In this document: positions 7,407 to 13,355 of the stretch, one piece after another
How the letters are laid out: each line of letters starts with the position of its first letter
Position numbering within the stretch: the stretch's first letter is position 1
DNA from: JBBCJT01 sp037190665
GTDB taxonomy: Bacteria; Pseudomonadota; Alphaproteobacteria; Acetobacterales; Acetobacteraceae
Direction: 5' to 3'
Assembly (NCBI GenBank): GCA_037190665.1
Contig: JBBCJT010000012.1
Coordinates: forward strand, 1-15,424
Length of the DNA: 15,424 nt
Notes under the pieces: generated by a model
Seen by the model: the letters and a program-made list of their open reading frames with translations, nothing else
The model's database searches: none
What the model was told of the DNA's origin: nothing
Translations under genes and position numbers: made by a program

Positions 7407-7733
7407 ATGAATCGTATGATTTTCGCGTTATTGGTGTGCGTGGTGCCGGCCCTGGCGCAGGATCCGGCCGGGACGACCGCGCCCATGATCGCCGTGCCGG
7501 CTGATGCGGCCCTGCCTTCGCGCATCGTCGTTCCGCCGGCCGGTGCCGTCGTGGCCTCGCACGCGCAGGTGATCGCCGTGCCGCTGTTCCTGCCCGCGCC
7601 CGTCGCGGCGGCCGCAGCGGGGTCCGGTGGCGATCCGCTGCTCGGTCTCGGTGGCGTGGCCGCGGCGGTGGCAGGTATCGCCGCCGCGTCGCTGCTGTCC
7701 GGCTCGACCACCTCGACCACCGCCACCCGCTGA
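7407..7733 (+). CDS. Small exported protein of unknown function
   Basis: This frame encodes 108 residues with a Sec-type signal peptide: MNRM, a hydrophobic core IFALLVCVV, and a probable signal peptidase I site after PALA (residue 17). The mature part is rich in Ala, Val, Pro and Gly, with no Cys and few charged residues. It has a hydrophobic Gly/Ala stretch at about 78-97 (GLGGVAAAVAGIAAASLL) and a Ser/Thr-rich tail. I recognise no family. The start follows the kinase stop by 13 bases, with a weak ribosome site cgaggc, so co-transcription with the kinase is likely. It could be an envelope or periplasmic protein. The signal peptide and the absence of a better gene support it, but short Ala-rich frames in GC-rich DNA deserve caution. 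Confidence 0.65.
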   Translation: MNRMIFALLVCVVPALAQDPAGTTAPMIAVPADAALPSRIVVPPAGAVVASHAQVIAVPLFLPAPVAAAAAGSGGDPLLGLGGVAAAVAGIAAASLLSGSTTSTTATR

Positions 7734-7755
7734 TACGGGGCCCCTTGTCGCCGCC

Positions 7756-8085
7756 TCACGCGGCGCTGCGGGACCAGAGCTGGATGACGAGGACGCCGGC
7801 GAGGATCAGGCCGATCCCGCCCAGCGCGGGGCCGTCGAGCGTCTGGCCATAGACCATCCAGCCGGCCAGCGAGATCAGCACGATGCCGACGCCGGACCAG
7901 ATCGCGTAGGCGACGCCGGTCGGGATCGTCCGCAGGGTCTGCGACAGGCAGTAGAAGGCGATGCCGTAGCCGACCGCGACCAGCAGGCTGGGGCCGAGGC
8001 GGGTGAAGCCATCGGCGGCCTTCAACGCGGTTGTGGCCACCACCTCCGCGATGATGGCGCAGGCGAGCCAGAGCGGACCGTTCAT
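7756..8085 (-). CDS. emrE: EmrE-type small multidrug resistance exporter
   Basis: The 109-residue, four-helix protein aligns by eye with E. coli EmrE over its whole length. The membrane-embedded carboxylate Glu14 and the aromatic residues Tyr40, Tyr60 and Trp63 sit at EmrE numbering, within TIPTGVAYAIWSGVGIVLIS. The tail IQLWSRSAA also matches. EmrE works as an antiparallel dimer exchanging protons for quaternary ammonium or other lipophilic cations. The pattern favours the Qac subtype over guanidinium (Gdx/SugE) exporters. The ATG overlaps the TGA of the VOC gene (ATGA at 8085-8082), indicating translational coupling, and makes this the last gene of the transporter operon. Its end converges with the small exported-protein gene across 22 bases. 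The substrate is probably organic cations; specificity is not proven. Confidence 0.92.
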   Translation of the reverse strand: MNGPLWLACAIIAEVVATTALKAADGFTRLGPSLLVAVGYGIAFYCLSQTLRTIPTGVAYAIWSGVGIVLISLAGWMVYGQTLDGPALGGIGLILAGVLVIQLWSRSAA

Positions 8086-8468
8086 GCGACCGGCGTGCAG
8101 AGTTCGACCAGCACGCCGTTCAGGTCGCGCGCGTAGGCGACCGTCTGACCCCAGGGCATGGCCTCGGCGTCCTTCACCTTCGCGGCGCCTGCCGCCACCG
8201 CGCGTCCGAGGGCCGCGGCGGGATCGTCGGTGACCAGCGCGATCTCGAACGCGGCGGGCTGTTCGTGCGGATAGGCGTGGCGCATCGCGATGCCATGGGC
8301 GGCCGCCATGGTCTCGGCGACGAAGGAGAGGGCGGTCGCGCCGGTCTCCATCTCGGCATAGGTGCCGCTCTCGTGCACGAAGCGGCGGGTGAGGCCGAAG
8401 GCGCGCTCCCAGAAATCCACCGAGGCGGCCACGTCGGGCACGTAGAGGATGATGTAGCCGAGTTTCAT
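8082..8468 (-). CDS. VOC (glyoxalase/bleomycin-resistance fold) family protein
   Basis: The 128-residue protein has the two-beta-alpha-beta-module layout of the vicinal oxygen chelate superfamily. An opening strand MKLGYIILYVPDV and helix ASVDFWERAFGL start module one. FEIALVTDDPAAALGRAVAAGA starts module two, which ends PWGQTVAYARDLNGVLVELCTPV. The ending, with Glu122 at the usual metal-ligand position, is typical of the family, but the histidine often found in the first strand is absent. A classical glyoxalase I reaction therefore cannot be assumed. The ATG overlaps the permease stop (ATGA at 8468-8465), and its own stop overlaps the SMR start, so it is coupled to both neighbours. A role in modifying or binding the imported or exported compound is a guess. 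Confidence 0.85.
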   Translation of the reverse strand: MKLGYIILYVPDVAASVDFWERAFGLTRRFVHESGTYAEMETGATALSFVAETMAAAHGIAMRHAYPHEQPAAFEIALVTDDPAAALGRAVAAGAAKVKDAEAMPWGQTVAYARDLNGVLVELCTPVA

Positions 8469-9310
8469 CGCCGGTATCGCCTTTGCAGCGTTGCGGAGCC
8501 GACCAGTGTGAGCGTCAGCGTCACCGCGAGCAGGATGAAGGCCAGCGCCGCACCGAAAGGCCAGTTGGTGGAGCGCACGAACTGGTCGTACACGGCCGGC
8601 GCCATCATCTTGAACTGCGGCCCGCCGAGCAGGACCGGCGTGGCATAGGCGTTCATGCACAGGATGAAAACCAGCGCCGACCCCGCGGCCACGCCGGGCA
8701 GGGCGAGCGGCAGCACCACGTGACGGAACACCCGCCACGGCCGCGCGCCGAGATTGGCCGCCGCCTCCTCCACGTTGCGCGGAATGCTCTCGATCACCGA
8801 GGCGAGCGTGAGGATCATGTAGGGCATCACCACCGCGACGATGCCGGCGACGACCGCGCCTTCGGTGTAGAGCAGCCGCACCGGTTCCTCCGTCACGCCC
8901 GCGCCGCGCAGCGCGGTGTTGACGAGGCCGGTGTTGCCGAGCAGCGCCATCCAGCCGGCGGCGCGCACGACGTTGCCGACCAGCAGCGGGAACAGCGTCA
9001 GGATGGTCAGCCACGACTTCCAGCCACCCTGCATGCGCGCGAGCACGTAGGCGGGCGGAAAGGCGCAGATGAGCGAGATCAGCGTGCACAGCATCGCCAC
9101 CCGCAGCGTGGTGAGCATGATCTCGTGGTAGTAGGAGTCGGTCAGCGCGCGCAGGTAGTTGGCGGGGCTGATCGCCTCGATCATCAGCTCCGTGGGGCTG
9201 TAGAGGTTCAGGCTGTAGCGGAACAGCAGCAGCATCGGCGCGACCATCACCGCGCAGACCAGCAGCGTGGCCGGCAGCACCAGCGCGGCGAGCGACGGCG
9301 TCCGCTCCAT
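8465..9310 (-). CDS. ABC transporter permease, polyamine/PotB-like
   Basis: The 281-residue inner-membrane protein has about six hydrophobic segments and the cytoplasmic coupling (EAA) motif EEAAANLGARPWRVFRHVVLPLALPG near residues 181-206, which docks on the ATPase. The N-terminal helix followed by a periplasmic loop with LYSPTE and NYLRAL is usual for the PotB-type permease of spermidine/putrescine-class importers. The ATG at 9310 is preceded by aggggt about seven bases away. It lies 18 bases after the binding-protein gene and forms the importer with the second permease at 11465-12289. No truncation or missing motif is visible. Substrates of this importer class also include other amines and organic acids, so polyamine is not certain. 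Confidence 0.92.
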   Translation of the reverse strand: MERTPSLAALVLPATLLVCAVMVAPMLLLFRYSLNLYSPTELMIEAISPANYLRALTDSYYHEIMLTTLRVAMLCTLISLICAFPPAYVLARMQGGWKSWLTILTLFPLLVGNVVRAAGWMALLGNTGLVNTALRGAGVTEEPVRLLYTEGAVVAGIVAVVMPYMILTLASVIESIPRNVEEAAANLGARPWRVFRHVVLPLALPGVAAGSALVFILCMNAYATPVLLGGPQFKMMAPAVYDQFVRSTNWPFGAALAFILLAVTLTLTLVGSATLQRRYRR

Positions 9311-9328
9311 GCCCGAACCCCTGTCGCC

Positions 9329-10372
9329 TCAGCCCTTGAACTCGCGATTCCACCAGTCCAGGAGCTGGCTGTTGTTCTTCGCGATGTACTCGTAGTCGGG
9401 CTTGCGGAAGTTCGCCTGCTGCTCGGGCGTGAAGCCGATCTGCGCCTGAAGTTCCGGCGGCAGCGTGGCGTTGGTCACCGTGTTCACGTAGCCCATCTTG
9501 TCGGCGAAGGCGACCTGCGCCTTGGGGTCGAGCGAGGCGTTCAGCCAGGCGTAGGCGGCATCCTTGTTGCGGGCGTTCTTCGGCACCGCCATGTCGAAGA
9601 CGATCGGCTGCGCGCCTTCCACCGGCACCGCGTGGGTGATGTTGATGCCGCCCTTCTTCCACATGAAGCCGCGCGCCAGCCACATGATGGTCAGCCACAC
9701 CTCCTCGCCCTTCAGCGCCACGGCCAGCGCCTCGTTGGACGGATAGACGCGGGCGCCCAGCTCCCGCAGTTCCTTCAGCTTCGCCTTGCCCGGCTCGAAA
9801 TTGCTCATCGACCCGCCGCCGACCAGCGCGGCGGAGGAGAAGACCTGAAGGTACAGCCCGTCCGCGAAGCCGACGCGGTTGCGATACCTGGGGTCCCACA
9901 GGTCGGCATAGGATTTCGGCGGGGCGGAGACCTTGTCCGGATTGTAGAGGATCACCTGCCCCGAATAGATGTGCGGGATCGCATAGGGCTTGGCGAGCGC
10001 GGGAACCACGTTCGCCGTGTTCGGCACCCGGGTTGCGTCGATCGTCTCGAACAGGTTGAGCTGCGCCATCTCGAACATGTCCACGTCCGACAGGCAGGCG
10101 ACATCCATGCTGCCGCGGCGCGATGCGCGTTCGGCGATCAGCTTGGTCTTGCGCGGCGGCGCGACGGCGACATCGTAGAGCACCTCGATGCCCTGCGGCT
10201 TGATCAGCGGCGTGTCGATGTTCGCGATCAGCAGGTCCTGGTAGTCGCCGCCCCAGGTGCCGACGGTGCACTGGCCGCCCGCGGCAAACGTCGGGCGCGG
10301 CGCGCCGGCGGAAAGGGCGGCGAGCGCTGCGGCGGTGCCGCCGAGCGCACCGCGACGGGTGAGCGTTGTCAT
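9329..10372 (-). CDS. Periplasmic substrate-binding protein, PotD-like, Tat-type signal
   Basis: The 347-residue protein begins MTTLTRRGALGGTAAALAAL, a twin-arginine leader (Arg6-Arg7) with a hydrophobic core, and probably is cleaved after about residue 30 (PTFA). The mature part starts CTVGTWGGDYQDL, the first strand and loop of extracellular solute-binding proteins of the spermidine/putrescine class. NATLPPELQ, GFTPEQQANF and a WW near the C-terminus are also common in this group. It delivers substrate from the periplasm to the two permeases. The ATG at 10372 is chosen because GGGAG (10385-10381) precedes it at eight bases. The frame is open further upstream but without signal-peptide character. 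The gene lies 31 bases after the ATPase. Tat export suggests that folding precedes secretion; the ligand is unknown. Confidence 0.92.
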   Translation of the reverse strand: MTTLTRRGALGGTAAALAALSAGAPRPTFAAGGQCTVGTWGGDYQDLLIANIDTPLIKPQGIEVLYDVAVAPPRKTKLIAERASRRGSMDVACLSDVDMFEMAQLNLFETIDATRVPNTANVVPALAKPYAIPHIYSGQVILYNPDKVSAPPKSYADLWDPRYRNRVGFADGLYLQVFSSAALVGGGSMSNFEPGKAKLKELRELGARVYPSNEALAVALKGEEVWLTIMWLARGFMWKKGGINITHAVPVEGAQPIVFDMAVPKNARNKDAAYAWLNASLDPKAQVAFADKMGYVNTVTNATLPPELQAQIGFTPEQQANFRKPDYEYIAKNNSQLLDWWNREFKG

Positions 10373-10403
10373 TGCGAAGTCTCCCGATTGTTTGTGTTGT
10401 CGT

Positions 10404-11465
10404 TCATGCGGCGTCGGCCTCCGCGGCCAGCAGGCGCGCGTGCGCGGGCAGCCAGGACAGGCGCACCGCATCGCCCACGGCCAGCCTGCGCAGCGGGTCG
10501 TCGTGCGGGGGCGTGGGGCGTGTGACGAGCACGGTGCCCGCCTCGGTCGCCACGTGCCAGTCGGTCAGCCCGCCGAGATAGGTGACCAGCTCGATGCGTC
10601 CCGGCAGGCCCGTGCCCTCGCCGAGGCTGATCGCCACGCGCTCCGGCCGCAGCGCCACCGCGACCGTGCTGCCCGGCGTGCCGCCATCAACGGAAACGGC
10701 GGCAGCGCCCACGCGCACCGTGCCCGGTGCTTCCACCGTGCCGTGCAGGATGGTGCAGCGGCCGATGAAGCCGGCGACAAACAGGTTGGCGGGCGTCTCG
10801 TACAGCTCCTCCGGTGTGCCGATCTGCATCACCTTGCCGCGGTCCATCACCACCAGCCGGTCGGCCATGGTCAGAGCCTCCTCCTGGTCGTGGGTGACGA
10901 ACAGGGTGGTCAGTCCCAGCCGCTGCTGCAGCGCGCGGATCTCCACCCGCACCTCGGCGCGCAGCTTGGCATCGAGGTTGGACAGCGGCTCGTCGAGCAG
11001 GAAGACGGACGGGTTCACCACCAGCGCGCGGGCCAGCGCGACGCGCTGCTGCTGGCCGCCGGAAAGCTGGCGGGGCAGCCGGTCCGCGAGATGGTCCAGC
11101 CGCACCAGCCGCAGCGCCTCGGTCACGCGGCGGTCGCGCTCGGCGCGGGCGGTCCCGCGCATCTCCAGCCCGAAGCCGACATTCTGCGCCACGGTCATGT
11201 GCGGGAACAGCGCGTAGCCCTGGAACACCATGCCGGTGTCGCGCGCCCAGGGCGGTGCCGCGGTCACGTCCTTGCCGTCGAGCAGGATGCGCCCGGCCGA
11301 TGGCGCGATGAAACCCGCGACCATGCGCAGCGTGGTGGTCTTGCCGCAGCCGGACGGGCCGAGCAGCGCCACCAGCTCCCCCTGCGCGACCGCCATGTCC
11401 ACGCGCTCCACCGCGACGGTGGCGCCGTAGCGCTTGGCCAGCCCTTCGAGATGCAGGCCCGCCAT
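10404..11465 (-). CDS. ABC transporter ATP-binding protein, PotA/UgpC class
   Basis: The 353-residue cytoplasmic subunit drives import. It has Walker A GPSGCGKTT (36-44), the Q-loop Gln82 in VFQGYALFPHMTV, signature LSGGQQQR (134-141), Walker B FLLDEP (155-160), a D-loop SNLDAKLR and the switch His192 in FVTHDQEEA. A C-terminal TOBE-type regulatory domain runs from about 235 to 345 with ALRPERVAI. This is the full-length form of the carbohydrate/polyamine/iron importer ATPases. The start ATG shares its A with the TGA of the preceding permease (TGATG at 11467-11463), so translation is coupled. A GGGTGG just upstream serves as ribosome site. One ATPase gene serves two permeases, so it presumably forms a homodimer. 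Confidence 0.95.
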   Translation of the reverse strand: MAGLHLEGLAKRYGATVAVERVDMAVAQGELVALLGPSGCGKTTTLRMVAGFIAPSAGRILLDGKDVTAAPPWARDTGMVFQGYALFPHMTVAQNVGFGLEMRGTARAERDRRVTEALRLVRLDHLADRLPRQLSGGQQQRVALARALVVNPSVFLLDEPLSNLDAKLRAEVRVEIRALQQRLGLTTLFVTHDQEEALTMADRLVVMDRGKVMQIGTPEELYETPANLFVAGFIGRCTILHGTVEAPGTVRVGAAAVSVDGGTPGSTVAVALRPERVAISLGEGTGLPGRIELVTYLGGLTDWHVATEAGTVLVTRPTPPHDDPLRRLAVGDAVRLSWLPAHARLLAAEADAA

Positions 11466-12289
11466 CACACCACCCGCGACAGTTTGACGAAGCGGTCGGT
11501 GATCAGCATCAGCGCGCCGATCAGGACGATCTGCACCGTGGCGACGGCGGCCAGCGTGGGGTCCACCTTGAACTCCAGGTAGTTGAGCATCGCCACCGGC
11601 AGCGTCTGCCGCCCCGGCCCGGTCAGCAGCAGCGTCAGCTCCAGGTTCTCGAAGCTCTGGATGAAGGAGAACAGGCAGGCGGCCACCACGCCCGGCCGCA
11701 TCATCGGCAGCGTGACGCGGCGGAACACCGTCCATGGCCGCGCGCCGAGGTTCATCGCCGCTTCCTCGATCGCCCCGTCGAGCCCCTGGAGGGAGGCGGC
11801 GACGAGGCGCACCGTCCACGGGATGGTCAGCAGCACATGGCCCGCGATCAGCCCGTGCAGCGTGGCGACGAGCTGGAAGTCGAGCGCGTTGTCCACCTGC
11901 ACGTAGAACACATAGAGCGCGGTGCCGGCGACCACGCCCGGCACGGCGAGCGGGCCGAGCAGCAGGCCGTTGATCGCCTCGCGCCCCTTGAAGCGCCCGC
12001 GCACGATGGCGTAGGCGGCCGCCGTGCCGAACGTGACGCCGATCGTCATCGACACCAGCGCCACCTGCAGCGACACGACGAATCCGCGCGCGAATTCGCG
12101 CCGGTCCCACGCGTTCGCGTACCAGCGCAACGTGTAGCCTTCCGGCGGGAACGCCAGGATCTCCTGATCGAAGAAGGAGAGCCAGACGACCGTCGCCACC
12201 GGCAGCAGGACGAAAGCGAACACCAGAATCACGGCGGTGTTGAATGCCCCCCGCCGCCATCCCGTGCCCCCCAGGATCGCGCCTTCCAT
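11465..12289 (-). CDS. ABC transporter permease, polyamine/PotC-like
   Basis: The 274-residue inner-membrane permease has about six hydrophobic segments and the EAA motif EEAAMNLGARPWTVFRRVTLPMMRPG near residues 176-201. The loop WLSFFDQEILAFPPEGYTLRWYANAW is typical of PotC-type permeases of spermidine/putrescine-class importers. It pairs with the permease at 8465-9310 to form the heterodimeric channel. The ATG at 12289 is the first good start. A five-base-pair hairpin (12291-12303) lies just before it and no clear ribosome site is seen, so initiation may depend on translation of the DUF2332 gene, whose stop is 39 bases upstream. Its own stop overlaps the ATPase start by one base. Confidence 0.93.
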   Translation of the reverse strand: MEGAILGGTGWRRGAFNTAVILVFAFVLLPVATVVWLSFFDQEILAFPPEGYTLRWYANAWDRREFARGFVVSLQVALVSMTIGVTFGTAAAYAIVRGRFKGREAINGLLLGPLAVPGVVAGTALYVFYVQVDNALDFQLVATLHGLIAGHVLLTIPWTVRLVAASLQGLDGAIEEAAMNLGARPWTVFRRVTLPMMRPGVVAACLFSFIQSFENLELTLLLTGPGRQTLPVAMLNYLEFKVDPTLAAVATVQIVLIGALMLITDRFVKLSRVV

Positions 12290-12328
12290 GCCGCAAGGTG
12301 CGGGCGGGCGCGGCGCTGCGTCAATCGT

Positions 12329-13288
12329 TCAGGCGATCCAGTCGATGGCCGCGCCGTGGGGGTCGGTCCAGGCGGTCGGCACGCCGTTGACGGACAGCAG
12401 GAAGCGCCCGTGCGGCGGCGGTTGCGGCGCGGCCGCCGCGATGTCGGGCAGCACGCCCGGCGCCTCGTTGGCGATCCACACGTCGCACAGATCGCGCACC
12501 TCGCGCGCGAAGGCGGCGCGTTCGGCGGGGGAGGGCAGGTAGGCCAGCACGGCGGTATGGAAGATCACCCGCGTCGCATCGCGCGGCGCTTCCGCCGCGA
12601 GTGCGGCGAGGTCGTGCCGCAGGTCGCCCCGCACCACTCGCGGCCTGTCGCGGGCGGCCACCGCCATCGCGGCGCGCAGTCCTGCGAGCCGGTTTGTCTG
12701 CTCCGGCCAGACCAGCGCCTCGAGCCACGCCGCCTGATCGGGATCGGACGCATCGACCGGCGCGAGATCGAGCCCGGCGCGCCATGCGACCTGCGGCACG
12801 CTGGCGGGCAGGGGCGTGGCGTCGTCGGCATGGCAGGCGAACACCGGCGCGCCCGGCGGGCCGGTAAGCACCGCACGGCCGTAGTCGTAGCCGTATCGGT
12901 CAAGTAACAGGCACAGGCCGGCGGAGGCGCCCGCCTCGATCAGCGCCAGCGGCGGCCTGAGGCGGGCGAGCACCGGCAGCAGCGTGGCGCAGCGGGCGGG
13001 TTCGTTGGTCTGCGTCGCCCGCGCCGCCATCACGGCCCACAGCCGCGCCCGTTCCTCGTGCACGGTCCGGCGGAACTGCGCGGGATCGGCGATTGTGCCG
13101 AACAGCCGCCGTACAGCGCCCAGTAGCAGGTTCGGCTGGCGCTTCGCCGCCGGCAGCGTCGCGAGCCAGTCCACCAGCGCCGCGTCCCCGGCGACCGCCT
13201 CGGCCAGACGTTCGTAGATCGGCGAGCGGCCGCGCGCTTCGTTCGCCGCGAAGCGCCGCCAGGACGCCCTCACCGCCTCGTGCGACAT
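12329..13288 (-). CDS. DUF2332 family protein of unknown function
   Basis: The 319-residue protein matches the DUF2332 pattern: an N-terminal helical region with RSPIYERLAEAVA, then QPNLLLGAVRRLF at 51-63, the block TQTNEPARC at 92-100, and LIEAGASAGLCLLLDRY at 116-132. The last block resembles a Rossmann strand-loop-helix of the kind that binds AdoMet, and a later strand-like segment IFHTAVLAYLP (242-252) would fit a methyltransferase-like fold. That interpretation is inference. No signal peptide or membrane segment is visible. The ATG at 13288 is chosen over 13321 because the longer start adds an unrelated-looking stretch that would run across the divergent promoter. It is the first gene of the probable transporter operon and is divergent from hyuA. 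Confidence 0.85.
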   Translation of the reverse strand: MSHEAVRASWRRFAANEARGRSPIYERLAEAVAGDAALVDWLATLPAAKRQPNLLLGAVRRLFGTIADPAQFRRTVHEERARLWAVMAARATQTNEPARCATLLPVLARLRPPLALIEAGASAGLCLLLDRYGYDYGRAVLTGPPGAPVFACHADDATPLPASVPQVAWRAGLDLAPVDASDPDQAAWLEALVWPEQTNRLAGLRAAMAVAARDRPRVVRGDLRHDLAALAAEAPRDATRVIFHTAVLAYLPSPAERAAFAREVRDLCDVWIANEAPGVLPDIAAAAPQPPPHGRFLLSVNGVPTAWTDPHGAAIDWIA

Positions 13289-13355
13289 TGTTTCCGGCCG
13301 TTGGTTGACGCATCGCATCATCGGCGTCGATCATCGGGCGAACAAGGGAGGTCGC
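13289..13355. promoter_or_regulatory. Divergent control region between the DUF2332/ABC operon and hyuA
   Basis: For hyuA, TTGACG (13305-13310) and GATCAT (13329-13334), 18 bases apart, make a plausible sigma-70-type pair. The strong ribosome site GGGAGG (13346-13351) lies four bases before the ATG at 13356. A direct repeat atcatcgg at 13317-13324 and 13330-13337 overlaps the proposed -10 and could bind a regulator. For the minus-strand operon only a weak cgga lies before the ATG at 13288, and no promoter pair was recognised. The sharing of one short spacer suggests co-regulation. Confidence 0.4.

Noticed and set aside
7734..7755. ggggcccc as a bidirectional terminator
   Set aside because: It is a perfect palindrome without room for a loop and has no T-run on either side.
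8082..10271. Single 729-codon minus-strand frame spanning binding protein, permease and VOC genes
   Set aside because: Only its last 128 codons match a family (VOC). The rest is a shifted frame of the permease and binding-protein genes, so this is not a fusion protein.
8483..10525. Plus-strand open frame of 680 codons opposite the permease and binding-protein genes
   Set aside because: It is antisense to two well-supported transporter genes, with His/Gln/Arg-rich composition and no known domain.
10404..12296. Single 630-codon minus-strand frame that would fuse a protein to the ATPase
   Set aside because: The part upstream of the ATG at 11465 is a shifted frame of the permease gene; the ATPase starts normally at its TGATG overlap.
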